Shown: positions 16,262 through 24,827 of the stretch, in pieces | Layout: each line of letters opens with the position of its first letter | How positions within the stretch are numbered: position 1 is the first letter of the stretch | Origin: Streptomyces fagopyri | GTDB lineage: Bacteria; Actinomycetota; Actinomycetes; Streptomycetales; Streptomycetaceae | Assembly (NCBI RefSeq): GCF_009498275.1 | Contig: NZ_CP045643.1 | Coordinates: 1,674,001-1,738,000, forward strand | DNA: 64,000 nt | Reading direction: 5' to 3' | Position numbers and translations under genes: made by a program | The notes under the pieces: model-generated | Database searches by the model: none | What the model saw: only the letters and a program-made list of their open reading frames with translations | What the model was told of the DNA's origin: nothing

Positions 16262-17569
16262 TTGCTGAGCGCATTCACCAAGGTCTTCAGAACCCCGGAC
16301 CTGCGTAAGAAACTGCTGTTCACGCTCGGCATCATCGTGCTGTACCGCGTCGGTTCGCATGTCCCGCTCCCCGGCGTGAGTTACCGGAACGTGCAGACGT
16401 GTGTGGACGCGGCGACGAAGAACGGCGGTCTGCTGGGCCTGGTCAACCTGTTCAGCGGCGGGGCCCTGCTCCAGATCACCGTGTTCGCGCTGGGCATTCT
16501 GCCGTACATCACGTCGAGCATCATTCTTCAGCTGCTGACGGTGGTCATCCCGAGGCTGGAGGCGCTGAAGAAGGAGGGCGCCGCCGGGCAGGGGAAGATC
16601 ACCCAGTACACCCGCTATCTGACGGTGGCCCTCGCCGTGCTCCAGGGCACGGGCCTGGTCGCGACCGCCCGCAGCGGCGCGCTGTTCCCCAGTTGCCCGA
16701 CGGCGGCGGGCATCGTCCCTGACGGTTCGGTCCTCACCACGGTGGTGATGGTGCTGACGATCACCGCGGGGACGGCCTGTGTGATGTGGCTCGGAGAGAT
16801 GATCACAGAACGCGGTGTCGGCAACGGAATGTCGATGCTCATCTTCATCTCCATCGCCTCCACGTTCCCCGGCGCGCTGTGGACTGTCAAAGAGGAGGGC
16901 CAGATCGCCGACGGCTGGTTCGGCTTCGGCGTCGTCATTCTCGTCGGGTTCGCGATGGTGGCCCTGGTCGTCTTCGTGGAACAGGCACAGCGCCGCATTC
17001 CTGTGCAGTACGCGAAACGGATGATCGGCCGTAAGTCGTACGGCGGAACGGCGACCTACATCCCATTGAAGGTCAACCAGGCCGGTGTGGTCCCGGTCAT
17101 CTTCGCCTCCTCGCTCCTCTATATCCCCGCGCTGATCGCACAGTTCTCCAACTCGCACGCCGCGTGGGCCACCTGGGTCACCCAGAATTTCGTCCGCGGA
17201 AACCATCCGTATTACGTCATCGCGTACTTCCTGCTGATCGTGTTCTTCGCGTTCTTCTATGTGGCGATCACGTTCAACCCGGAGGAAGTGGCCGGGAACA
17301 TCAAACAGAGCGGCGGGTTCATCCCGGGCCTGCGGGCCGGCCGGCCCACGGCCGAGTACCTGGGTTACGTCCTCAACCGGCTCACCTGGCCGGGCGCCCT
17401 GTATCTGGGCCTGATCGCCCTGGTCCCCACCGTGGCGTTCGCGAGCTTCGGCGGCGCCAACCAGCTCACCGGTACGAGCATCCTGATCATCGTGAGCGTG
17501 GGCCTGGAGACCGTGAAGCAGATCAGCAGCCAGATCGAGCAGCACAACTACGCGGGCTTCCTGCGGTGA
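16262..17569 (+). CDS. secY: preprotein translocase SecY, paralogous copy
   Basis: A 435-residue SecY with ten hydrophobic segments and hallmark motifs: [17 protein letters not shown] (TM2/plug), [61 protein letters not shown], and C-terminal [11 protein letters not shown]. It is very like the housekeeping Streptomyces SecY. The start is TTG at 16262, seven bases after AAGGAGG; it aligns with the usual SecY N terminus ([17 protein letters not shown]). Its neighbours are egtD and a sugar-binding lipoprotein, not rplO, adk or map. So this is not the spc-operon copy, and it has no secA2 or accessory Sec genes beside it. Confidence 0.93.
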   Translation: MLSAFTKVFRTPDLRKKLLFTLGIIVLYRVGSHVPLPGVSYRNVQTCVDAATKNGGLLGLVNLFSGGALLQITVFALGILPYITSSIILQLLTVVIPRLEALKKEGAAGQGKITQYTRYLTVALAVLQGTGLVATARSGALFPSCPTAAGIVPDGSVLTTVVMVLTITAGTACVMWLGEMITERGVGNGMSMLIFISIASTFPGALWTVKEEGQIADGWFGFGVVILVGFAMVALVVFVEQAQRRIPVQYAKRMIGRKSYGGTATYIPLKVNQAGVVPVIFASSLLYIPALIAQFSNSHAAWATWVTQNFVRGNHPYYVIAYFLLIVFFAFFYVAITFNPEEVAGNIKQSGGFIPGLRAGRPTAEYLGYVLNRLTWPGALYLGLIALVPTVAFASFGGANQLTGTSILIIVSVGLETVKQISSQIEQHNYAGFLR

Positions 17570-17597
17570 CGCCCGCCGCGGACCGCGGGCCAAGGAC

Positions 17598-18857
17598 TCA
17601 TCCCCCGGTCTCCGCCAGCCGTTCCGTGATCAGCCGGGAGGCGCGCTCCGCCTCGGTCCCGGGGTCGGCCCCGGTCAGGACCTTGGTCATGTAGGACTTG
17701 ATCGGGTTGTCGGCCTCGACGGCCGCCCACCGGGGCGAGGCGGGGGTCGCCCGGCCGTGCGCGGCGCCCACCGCCATGGCCGCGGCACCCTCCTCGCCGG
17801 CCACCGCGCCCGCGAGAGTGGTCTTGTTGGGCACGTAGTTCATCGTCCGGGCCAGCCGGGTCTGCCACTTGGCGCCGACGAGGGCCGAGACGACGGCCGT
17901 GGCCGCCCTTCTGTCGTCGGTGTTCTTGGGCACCACGAGGTCGGAGCCGCCGGTGAAGACGGCGCCGGGCTCGGCGGCCGTCCTGCCGGGGACGGGGAAG
18001 AACCCGAGTTTCTTCCCGAGCGCCGGGTTCTGCTCCACGACGGCCTGGGCCAGCCCCGGTACGGCCACGATCTGAGCGACCCGACCGCCGGCGAACACCC
18101 CGGCCTGCGGCGGGTGTTCCTCGTCGGCGTCGGCGGGTCCGGAGCCGAGCGCCTGGAGCCGCCGGTAGAAGTCCATGGCGCGCAGGGCCGCGGGCGTCCG
18201 CAGGGAGCCCCGCCAGCTCCCGGCGGACTCCGTCGCGAGTTCGCCGCCCTCGTCCCAGACGAACCCGGCGAAGGTGTACCAGTCCTGCCCGGCCAGATAG
18301 ATCCCCTGGTTCCCGGCCGAGTCGAGCCGCCTCGTGTCCTCGATCCACTCGTCGCGGGTCTTCGGCGGCTTCTTGATCCCGGCCTGGTCGAAGAGGTCCT
18401 TGCGGTAGATGACGACGCGATTCGCCGCGTACCACGGGACGCCGTACTGGCGGGTGCTGAACCGGCCGGGCTGGGCGAGCCCCGGGAGCCAGTCGTCCAT
18501 GCCCCAGTCGCGCACCGACTCCAGCGTCAGGTCGCTCAGGCCGCCCCGGTCCACGTACTGCGCCACCTGGGTGTTGCCCACCTCGATGACGTCCGGGCCG
18601 TCGCCTCGCTCGCGCTCCAGCGCTCCCTGGACCTTCTGGACGATCCCGGTCCACTGCTGGATGCGGATGTCCAGGGCGATGCCCCGGTGGGTGCGTTCGA
18701 AGTCCTCGGTGAACCGCTTGAGGAAATCCTCGGACGCGCTGTCCTTCATCAGCCACACGGTCACGGTGTGACGTCCGCCGCCCTCCCCCGGCAGAGCTCC
18801 GCAGGCGGTCAGCAGGGAGGCGGTCACACAGGCGAGGGCGAGCAGACGACGCGTCAC
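17598..18857 (-). CDS. DasA-like extracellular sugar-binding lipoprotein
   Basis: A 419-residue family 1 solute-binding protein. The GTG start at 18857 opens a lipoprotein signal peptide (VTRRLLALACVTASLLTAC) with lipobox cysteine C19. The mature part starts TVTVWLMKDSASEDFLKRF and contains GPDVIEVGNTQVAQYV, YGVPWYAANRVVIY and the WYTFAGFVWDEGG block. These resemble chitobiose/oligosaccharide binding proteins such as DasA by eye. It should deliver an oligosaccharide to an ABC importer. No permease or ATPase gene is adjacent, so it would need shared permeases. A palindrome resembling a DasR site lies ~90 bp upstream of the start. Confidence 0.88.
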   Translation of the reverse strand: MTRRLLALACVTASLLTACGALPGEGGGRHTVTVWLMKDSASEDFLKRFTEDFERTHRGIALDIRIQQWTGIVQKVQGALERERGDGPDVIEVGNTQVAQYVDRGGLSDLTLESVRDWGMDDWLPGLAQPGRFSTRQYGVPWYAANRVVIYRKDLFDQAGIKKPPKTRDEWIEDTRRLDSAGNQGIYLAGQDWYTFAGFVWDEGGELATESAGSWRGSLRTPAALRAMDFYRRLQALGSGPADADEEHPPQAGVFAGGRVAQIVAVPGLAQAVVEQNPALGKKLGFFPVPGRTAAEPGAVFTGGSDLVVPKNTDDRRAATAVVSALVGAKWQTRLARTMNYVPNKTTLAGAVAGEEGAAAMAVGAAHGRATPASPRWAAVEADNPIKSYMTKVLTGADPGTEAERASRLITERLAETGG

Positions 18858-18943
18858 GAAGAAGGGTCCTGTTCTGTCTTGCGGACAGCGGAATGGGAAC
18901 CCGGCGTGGGGGACGAGCGCAGCGCTCGTACGGGTGTTCTGAT

Positions 18944-18959
18944 TTTGGTATGGACCAAT
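18944..18959. promoter_or_regulatory. dre-like palindrome (possible DasR/GntR operator)
   Basis: The sequence ttTGGTATGGACCAat has TGGT and ACCA arms around four bases. It matches the form of DasR responsive elements (TGGTCTAGACCA core) with changes only in the spacer. It sits 87-102 bp upstream of the sugar-binding lipoprotein start. Confidence 0.55.
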
Positions 18960-19074
18960 CAGACCCGTCAAGGGCGACCGGCCACCGGACCGCGGCCATC
19001 TCGCGTACGGCGGCGCCGTGAGGCACCGTGGAATGACGCGTGGCACACCCGCCACGGCGGAGAGGAGCACCCGC

Positions 19075-19290
19075 ATGACCGACCACACGTACCGGGTCAC
19101 CGAGATCGTCGGCACCTCCCCCGAGGGGATCGACCAGGCCGTCCGCAACGGGATCGCCCGCGCCTCGCAGACCCTGCGCAACCTGGACTGGTTCGAGATC
19201 ACCCAGGTCAGGGGGCAGATCGTGGACGGCGAGGTCGAGCACTATCAGGTGGGTCTGAAGGTCGGCTTCCGTCTGGAGGACGACGCCTGA
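19075..19290 (+). CDS. dodecin (flavin-binding small protein)
   Basis: A 71-residue protein in the normal dodecin length range. It follows the family pattern: VTEIVGTSPEGIDQAV, RASQTLRNLDWFEI (with the flavin-stacking tryptophan), and QVRGQIVDGEVEHYQVGLKVGFRL. Dodecins form hollow dodecamers that store or buffer riboflavin, FMN or FAD in the cytoplasm. GGAG lies upstream of the ATG at 19075. It is divergent from the sugar-binding lipoprotein; a hairpin terminator follows. Confidence 0.93.
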   Translation: MTDHTYRVTEIVGTSPEGIDQAVRNGIARASQTLRNLDWFEITQVRGQIVDGEVEHYQVGLKVGFRLEDDA

Positions 19291-19313
19291 CGCGACCGGG
19301 CGCCGGACGGCCC

Positions 19314-19344
19314 GGCATGTGGCCCCGACGCGGGGCCACATGCC
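19314..19344. terminator. hairpin terminator after dodecin
   Basis: A perfect 13-bp stem (19314-19326 with 19332-19344) and a 5-nt loop lie 24 bp after the dodecin stop. The rest of the gap to 19666 is G/C-skewed, with repeated gggccgtccgggcc-type runs and no gene that I can support. Confidence 0.82.
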
Positions 19345-19666
19345 ACGTCCTCGCCGAGCTGCGCGTCGGGCCGCCACGAGAGCGCGGACCGCTCCGGTGC
19401 GGTCCGGGCCGTCCCTACTGGGCCGGGCCGGGCCGTCCGGTGCAGGCCGGGCCGTCCGGGCCGGGCCGTCACACACCTGCCAGTGGCACACCGGCCGGTT
19501 CGGCACCATGCCACCCGTCCCGCGCTGCCTGCCTCCCTGACCCGCCCGTCTGAGTGCTCTGTCCGCCCGGCTTGGCCTGACCTGCCTGGCCCGCCTGGCC
19601 AGGTCCGAGCCCGGCAGGCGGCTCAGGTCGGGGTGCGTCCCGGCCGGACGAGCCGCACCGCGCGGG

Positions 19667-20158
19667 TCAGGTCCGCCCCTCGCGGCCCTGCGCGTCCTTC
19701 AGGGTCGCCGACGCGGTCGCCCAGCGTGCCCGTACGACCGTGAACCCGGCCCGCTCCGCCTCGTCGCAGACGAGTTCGTCGTCGTCCACGAGCACCCGGA
19801 TCTCACGGTCGCGGGCGAGTCGGCGGAGGGTCTCCGACTTGGTACGGCGGGCGGGCCTGCGGTCGTCGTCGCGCCGCATCCAGACCGGCCCCTCGGGCAG
19901 CCCCTGGGCGGCCAGCCACGCGACGGTGTCACGGCGGCAGCGCTCGGGACGGCCGGTCAGGTAGACCACGTCGCACTCGCGCGCGCTCTCCGTGGCCAGG
20001 GCCACGCCCTCCGCCAGGGGCGGGTCCTGCGGCGCGGCCGCGAAGAACGCGTCCCAGTCGCGCGGGGTGCGCTCCAGGAACCGCTGCCGGTGCCCGCTGT
20101 CCGCGAGGGTACCGTCGAGGTCGAACACGGCGAGCGGTCTGCTGTTCTTCTGCGTCAC
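19667..20158 (-). CDS. HAD-family phosphatase (polynucleotide kinase 3'-phosphatase-like)
   Basis: A ~163-residue HAD hydrolase. Motif I is FDLDGTLAD (nucleophile D13, acid/base D15), motif II is in VVYLTGRPERCR, and motif IV is in RVLVDDDELVCDEA. There is no large cap domain. The short length and the TGR-PERCR pattern resemble the phosphatase part of phage T4-type Pnk enzymes, so a nucleic-acid or nucleotide phosphate substrate is possible but not shown. GTG at 20158 is chosen because upstream codons look non-coding. The ECF sigma gene lies 190 bp upstream on the same strand. Confidence 0.82.
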   Translation of the reverse strand: MTQKNSRPLAVFDLDGTLADSGHRQRFLERTPRDWDAFFAAAPQDPPLAEGVALATESARECDVVYLTGRPERCRRDTVAWLAAQGLPEGPVWMRRDDDRRPARRTKSETLRRLARDREIRVLVDDDELVCDEAERAGFTVVRARWATASATLKDAQGREGRT

Positions 20159-20351
20159 GCCGACCACCCTAAAGGGCCCGCCCCCGAAGGCCCGCTGCTC
20201 CCGGTGCGCCCGGGGACGCGGAACCCCGTGAACGCGTCCGGCGGAGGAACCTCCGAGCACGCCCGCGCTTCCCGGCCCCGACGGACTCACCCCCCGCTCC
20301 GACTCCCTTCCCCGAAAGGGGTGTTGGCGCCACCGTACGAGCGCCGTCGCG

Positions 20352-20903
20352 TCAGGAGGCGTCGGCCAGCCAGGGCCTGACCTGCTTACGGGCCTCGTGC
20401 AGACGGGACTTGAGCGTGCCGAGCGGAATACCGACCCGCTCCGCGACCTCGGCGTACTCCAGCTGGCAGATGTCCCGGTAGACCAACGGCGCCACGAGGT
20501 GCGGGTGTTCGCGCTCCAGCCGTTCCAGCGCCTCCAGGAGGTCGATGCGGGAGCCGGCGATGACGCTCGTGGTGCGGGGGTCGACGTGTTGCGAGGCGTC
20601 GATGACGTCCGGCTGCTCGGCGGCCCGCCGTTTCAGCTCGCGGTACTTCTGGCGGGAGCAGTTGGCGACGACCGTGTACAGCCAGGTGCTGAAGCGGCTG
20701 CGGCCCTCGAACCCGTCGATCTTCCGGGCCACCTGGAGGAGGACGTCCTGGGCCGCCTCCTCGGCGTCCTCGCGGCACGGCAGGAAACGTGCGCAGCGCC
20801 GCATGACCTCCGGCCCCAGTCGCTGGAGCAGCAGATCCAGGGCGCCCGGATCGCCCGCGGCCGCCCGCAGCGCGAGCTCTTCGGTTCCCGCCGCGTCCTG
20901 CAC
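20352..20903 (-). CDS. ECF-type RNA polymerase sigma factor
   Basis: A ~183-residue sigma-70 family protein with only regions 2 and 4. Region 2 reads CREDAEEAAQDVLLQV...RSRFSTWLYTVVANCSRQKYRE; region 4 reads HLVAPLVYRDICQLEYAEVAERVGIPLGTLKSRLHEAR. The start GTG at 20903 has GGGGAG seven bases upstream. Its gene is divergent from a membrane Ser/Thr kinase, with 46 bp between starts, so the two promoters overlap. No anti-sigma gene is next to it; the kinase may be the linked signal input, but that is inference. Confidence 0.92.
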   Translation of the reverse strand: MQDAAGTEELALRAAAGDPGALDLLLQRLGPEVMRRCARFLPCREDAEEAAQDVLLQVARKIDGFEGRSRFSTWLYTVVANCSRQKYRELKRRAAEQPDVIDASQHVDPRTTSVIAGSRIDLLEALERLEREHPHLVAPLVYRDICQLEYAEVAERVGIPLGTLKSRLHEARKQVRPWLADAS

Positions 20904-20949
20904 TGGGTGCTCCCCTCGGTGTCGATCAGAGGCCAGGCATGATAGTCGC

Positions 20950-22332
20950 ATGCACCCTCCGCAGCGGATCGGCCGCTACCGTCTGGACCGGCGCCTGGGC
21001 GCCGGCGGCTTCGGCGTGGTCTGGCTCGCCCACGACGAGGTGCTGGACGCGGTCGTCGCCGTGAAGGTGCTGTCCGAGAACTGGGCCGACCACCTGGACG
21101 TCCGGGAGCGTTTCCTCTCCGAGGCCCGGCTGCTGCGCAAGGCCGACTCGAACCGGGTCGTCCAGGTCTACGACATCGGCGAGCTCCCTGACGGCAGGCC
21201 CTACTTCGTCATGGAGTACGCGGACGGGGGCACCCTCGAGGACCGGGTCGGCGGTGGATCCCTCCCGGTGCCCGAGGCCCTGCGGCTGACCGCTCTCGCG
21301 GCCCGCGGCGCGGCCGCGCTGCACAAGGCCGGGATCGTGCACCGCGACATCAAGCCGTCCAACGTACTGCTGCGCACGGCACCCGGCGCGGGCGACCGCG
21401 TGCTGCTGGCGGACCTCGGTCTGGCCAAGAGCCTGGCGCACGCCTCCGGGCTGACGATGGCCGCGGGTTCCGCGGGCTACACCCCTCCGGAGCAGTCCCG
21501 GCCCGGGTCCGGGATCGACGCGCGGGCCGACGTGTACAGCCTGGGAGCCCTCGGCTACCACCTGGTCACGGGCACGGTCCCCGGGCCGCCCGGCAAGGTC
21601 GTACGCCCCGACCGGCTCCGTACCGGCCTGGCCCCGGGTGTCCAGCGGGCGCTGCTGCGTGCCATGGAACCGGACCGGGAGCGGCGCTGGCCCACGGCCC
21701 TGGACCTGGCCGAGGAGCTGGAGCGGCTGGCCGAGGTGACGCCGGCCTCGGCGGCCCGTACGACCCGGCGCCGTCGACGGACCGTGGTCGCCGCGGTGGC
21801 CCTCGCGGTCGTGGTCGCAGCCGGCGGCGTGACCGCCGCGCTGGTGACCCGGCACTCCTCCGGCGGGTCCGTGCGGGTCTCGGACGCCTCGGGACGGCTC
21901 ACCGTCGAGGTGCCGCGCGGCTGGGCCCGCCAGTTGCGCGACTCCGGGTGGAACCCGCGGACCGTGGGTCTGCCGGACGCGCACGAGCCGGGGCTGGCGG
22001 TCGCGGACGACCTGGCCGCGTGGCAGGACCTGCGCTCGGGTGTCGACGGGGTGTTCGTCGGCCTGAGCGAGCACGGTGACGTACGGGCCGAGGTCGCCTC
22101 GCTCGCCCACACCGGCTGCCACTACGACGGCAGCCGCAGCTACGCCGGCGCGCACTGGCACGGCCCGGTGAGGACCTGGAGCGACTGCCCCGGCGCTCAC
22201 GGCTCGCTCACGGAGGCCGGGCTCACGCCCGCGGGCGGCGCCGCACAGCCGCGGCTCTACGTACAGATCCGCCAGAAGGGCGACAGCGACGCCACCGACC
22301 GTGTGCTCGGGTCGGTACGGGTAGGCACCTGA
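20950..22332 (+). CDS. transmembrane serine/threonine protein kinase
   Basis: A 460-residue PknB-type kinase. Its glycine loop is GAGGFGVVW (residues 17-25), catalytic lysine K39 is in VAVKVL, HRDIKPSN has base D133, and DLG replaces DFG at 155-157. The kinase domain ends near residue 265. A basic RTTRRRRR stop and a transmembrane helix (about 278-298, AAVALAVVVAAGGVTAALV) follow. The outer ~160-residue domain has two cysteines (CHYDG and DCPG) and no recognisable PASTA repeats. It is divergent from the ECF sigma gene. Confidence 0.93.
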   Translation: MHPPQRIGRYRLDRRLGAGGFGVVWLAHDEVLDAVVAVKVLSENWADHLDVRERFLSEARLLRKADSNRVVQVYDIGELPDGRPYFVMEYADGGTLEDRVGGGSLPVPEALRLTALAARGAAALHKAGIVHRDIKPSNVLLRTAPGAGDRVLLADLGLAKSLAHASGLTMAAGSAGYTPPEQSRPGSGIDARADVYSLGALGYHLVTGTVPGPPGKVVRPDRLRTGLAPGVQRALLRAMEPDRERRWPTALDLAEELERLAEVTPASAARTTRRRRRTVVAAVALAVVVAAGGVTAALVTRHSSGGSVRVSDASGRLTVEVPRGWARQLRDSGWNPRTVGLPDAHEPGLAVADDLAAWQDLRSGVDGVFVGLSEHGDVRAEVASLAHTGCHYDGSRSYAGAHWHGPVRTWSDCPGAHGSLTEAGLTPAGGAAQPRLYVQIRQKGDSDATDRVLGSVRVGT

Positions 22333-22452
22333 CGAGAACGTGTGCCGGACCCGCGAACTTTCTCCGGCCGGCGCGCATCGGACACTGGTGACGGAGCACA
22401 GAGCGCCGTACGCACGGGTCACGGCGTGCGGTGAATTCGAAGGAGTGTTGAC

Positions 22453-23166
22453 ATGGCGACCTTCCGGCACGGCGACGAGGTTCCCGTACGCCGTACGTCC
22501 TCCCGCGCGCACTGGGCGGCGGTGGTCGCGGGTATCGCGCTGCTGGGCACGCTCTCGGCCTGCGGCACCGACAACGGCACGGGCGGCACCCCGCAGAGAC
22601 TCCCCGGCACGGCCCGGCCGGCCTCCGGCGACACGACCCCGGACGGCTCCTCGGGCACCGGTACCGCGTCGGCCGGCGACGGCAGGACCTCGACACCGGT
22701 GTCGGGCTCCGCCTCCGCCACGGCCTCGACGGGAAGCGGTACGGCGACCACCCGCTGCCACACCTCCGAGCTGCGCGCGACGGTCGGCGCCAACGACCCG
22801 GGAGCGGGCCAGGAGAACTTCCCCGTCGTCCTCACCAACACCTCCCACCGCACCTGCACCCTGCGCGGCTACCCCGGGGCGGCCTTCGTCGACGCCTCCG
22901 GCAAGCAGCTCGGCCCCGACCCGAAGCGCTCCCCCGGATCGCCGGGTACGGTCGCACTGGCCCCCGGACAGAGCGCGTGGGCCGGTCTGACCTTCTCGAA
23001 CCCGGAGATCAGCGGGGCGCACACGGCCACCCCGGCGTCGCTGGTCGTCACGCCGCCCGACGAGCGGGACCCGCTCAAGGCGACCTGGAAGGGCGGCAAG
23101 GTCCCGGTGTCGGGGAATTCCTCCTCGGTCTCCCTGACGGTCGTCCGGGCGGGTACCGGCGCCTGA
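22453..23166 (+). CDS. DUF4232 lipoprotein
   Basis: A 237-residue secreted lipoprotein. A basic N terminus, a hydrophobic segment and lipobox LSAC put the acylated cysteine at residue 37. A Ser/Thr/Gly-rich linker (about 40-98) leads to a DUF4232 domain (about 100-235) beginning RCHTSELRATVGANDPG, with a probable disulfide between that Cys and the one in HRTCTLRGYPG. Function is unknown. It follows the kinase by 120 bp on the same strand. Confidence 0.85.
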   Translation: MATFRHGDEVPVRRTSSRAHWAAVVAGIALLGTLSACGTDNGTGGTPQRLPGTARPASGDTTPDGSSGTGTASAGDGRTSTPVSGSASATASTGSGTATTRCHTSELRATVGANDPGAGQENFPVVLTNTSHRTCTLRGYPGAAFVDASGKQLGPDPKRSPGSPGTVALAPGQSAWAGLTFSNPEISGAHTATPASLVVTPPDERDPLKATWKGGKVPVSGNSSSVSLTVVRAGTGA

Positions 23167-23178
23167 TCCCGCCCGCCT

Positions 23179-23250
23179 CACCGCTCCCGGCCGCGCCACC
23201 TCTCCCGGCCGCGCCACCTCTCCCGGCCGCCTCACCGCTCCCGGCGGCTC
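23179..23250. repeat. 4 x 18-bp tandem repeat
   Basis: Four copies of caccgctcccggccgcgc with small changes begin 13 bp after the DUF4232 stop. The rest of this 325-bp gap is C-rich (cccgtccgtcccc runs to about 23330), then promoter-like sequence before the next gene. Confidence 0.88.
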
Positions 23251-23491
23251 CCGGCCGCTCCCCGCCGTCCGTCCCGTCCGTCCCCGTCCGTCCCCGTCCG
23301 CCCCCGCCCCGCCGTCCGCCCCGCGGACCGGCGGGGTTTGTCACGGAACGGCAACACGTGCCGCCGCGGGCGACCTTTCCCCGGCATCCCCGCATCACAC
23401 CGTTTGACGCACCCTCCACCGAGCGGCGCGTCACAGCAACGGAGGCTCCGGCGCGGCGCGGGAGCGGCATCGAGGACATCGGGGGTTCACC

Positions 23492-24748
23492 ATGACCGGC
23501 ATCTCACGCAGGCGTCTGCTGACCGCGACGGCCGCGGCGGGAGCGCTCGGCGCGCTCTCCGCCTGCTCGGCGAACGACTGGTCCGTGGGCGGCGACGGCA
23601 AGGGGGAGGTGCGGGACGCGACCCCGCGGCCCCGGCTCATCGGCGACGGTTCCACCGCCGACACCGGGGCCCAGCCCAAGCAGCCGAAGGCCGAGCGGCT
23701 GAAGCCCGGCGAGCGTCCGCCGCAGTTCGTGGTGTTCTCCTGGGACGGCGCGGGCGAACTCAGCAACCAGCTGTTCTCGCGGTTCCGCAAGGTCGCCGCC
23801 GACCACGGCGCGTCGATGACGTTCTTCCTCAGCGGCATCTACACGCTGCCCGAGTCGAAGAAGCACCTCTACAGCCCTCCGCAGCACCCGGTCGGCGCCT
23901 CCGCGATCGGCTACCTCTCCGACCGGCACATCCACGCGACGCTCCAGCAGATCCGGGGCGCCTGGCTGGAGGGACACGAGATCGGCACCCACTTCAACGG
24001 TCACTTCTGCGGCGCGGACGGAGTGCGCCGCTGGTCCCCCGCCGAGTGGCGCAGCGAGATCGACCAGGCGAAGAAGTTCGTCACCGAGTGGAAGACCAAC
24101 ACCGGCTTCACCGATCTCGAACCGCTCCCCTTCGACTACGACAAGGAGCTGATCGGTGGCCGCACCCCGTGTCTGGAGGGCCAGTCCAATCTGCTGCCGA
24201 CGGCCGCCGCCCTCGGATGGAAGTACGACGCCAGCTCTCCCGGCGGCCTCCAGATGTGGCCGGGCAAGGTCCACAACGGCCGCGTCTGGGACTTCCCGCT
24301 GCAGTCCATCCCGTTCCCCGGCCACACCTTCCAGGTCCTGTCCATGGACTACAACCTGATGGCCAACCAGTCGAACGCCAACCCGCTCGGCGACCGTTCC
24401 CAGTACGACGCCTGGCGCACACAGGCCCGCGACAGCTACCTCGCCGGATTCCAGCGGGCCTACGAGAGCAACCGGGCCCCGTTCTTCATAGGCAACCACT
24501 TCGAGCGGTGGAACGGGGGCATATACATGGACGCGGTCGAGCAGGCCGTCGAGCGGATAGCGGGGCACGACGAGGTGCGCCTGGTCTCGTTCCGCCAGCT
24601 CGTGGAGTGGCTGGAGGCCCAGGACCCCGCGGTGCTGCGCAAGCTGCGCACGCTCGAACCCGGGCGGTCGCCCCTCGGCGGCTGGGCGGAGTTCCTGGGC
24701 ACGGCCGCCTCCGCGCCGGCCACCGGGGGGTCGCCCACCGCGGGGTGA
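23492..24748 (+). CDS. polysaccharide deacetylase-like lipoprotein
   Basis: A 418-residue exported protein. The N terminus has SRRRLLTATAAAGALGALSAC, a twin-arginine-type signal with lipobox cysteine C25. The catalytic domain shows VVFSWDGAGE where NodB enzymes have TFDDGP, and IGTHFNGHFCG where they have H(S/T)xxH. So metal-binding His residues remain but the first Asp motif is altered. It probably acts on a cell-wall or extracellular glycan; activity is uncertain. It is convergent with the ricin-domain gene. Confidence 0.8.
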   Translation: MTGISRRRLLTATAAAGALGALSACSANDWSVGGDGKGEVRDATPRPRLIGDGSTADTGAQPKQPKAERLKPGERPPQFVVFSWDGAGELSNQLFSRFRKVAADHGASMTFFLSGIYTLPESKKHLYSPPQHPVGASAIGYLSDRHIHATLQQIRGAWLEGHEIGTHFNGHFCGADGVRRWSPAEWRSEIDQAKKFVTEWKTNTGFTDLEPLPFDYDKELIGGRTPCLEGQSNLLPTAAALGWKYDASSPGGLQMWPGKVHNGRVWDFPLQSIPFPGHTFQVLSMDYNLMANQSNANPLGDRSQYDAWRTQARDSYLAGFQRAYESNRAPFFIGNHFERWNGGIYMDAVEQAVERIAGHDEVRLVSFRQLVEWLEAQDPAVLRKLRTLEPGRSPLGGWAEFLGTAASAPATGGSPTAG

Positions 24749-24827
24749 CCTCTCGGCGCGGGCGGTCCGCGCCCGGTGCCGGCCCCGGGCGGTGTGGTCC
24801 CCGGCGGTGGGGCCGCAGCGGACGGCG

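Noticed and set aside
20926..23235. Minus-strand frame of 769 codons opposite the kinase gene
   Set aside because: It is a shadow of the kinase and DUF4232 genes; amino-acid composition is unnatural and no motifs are seen.
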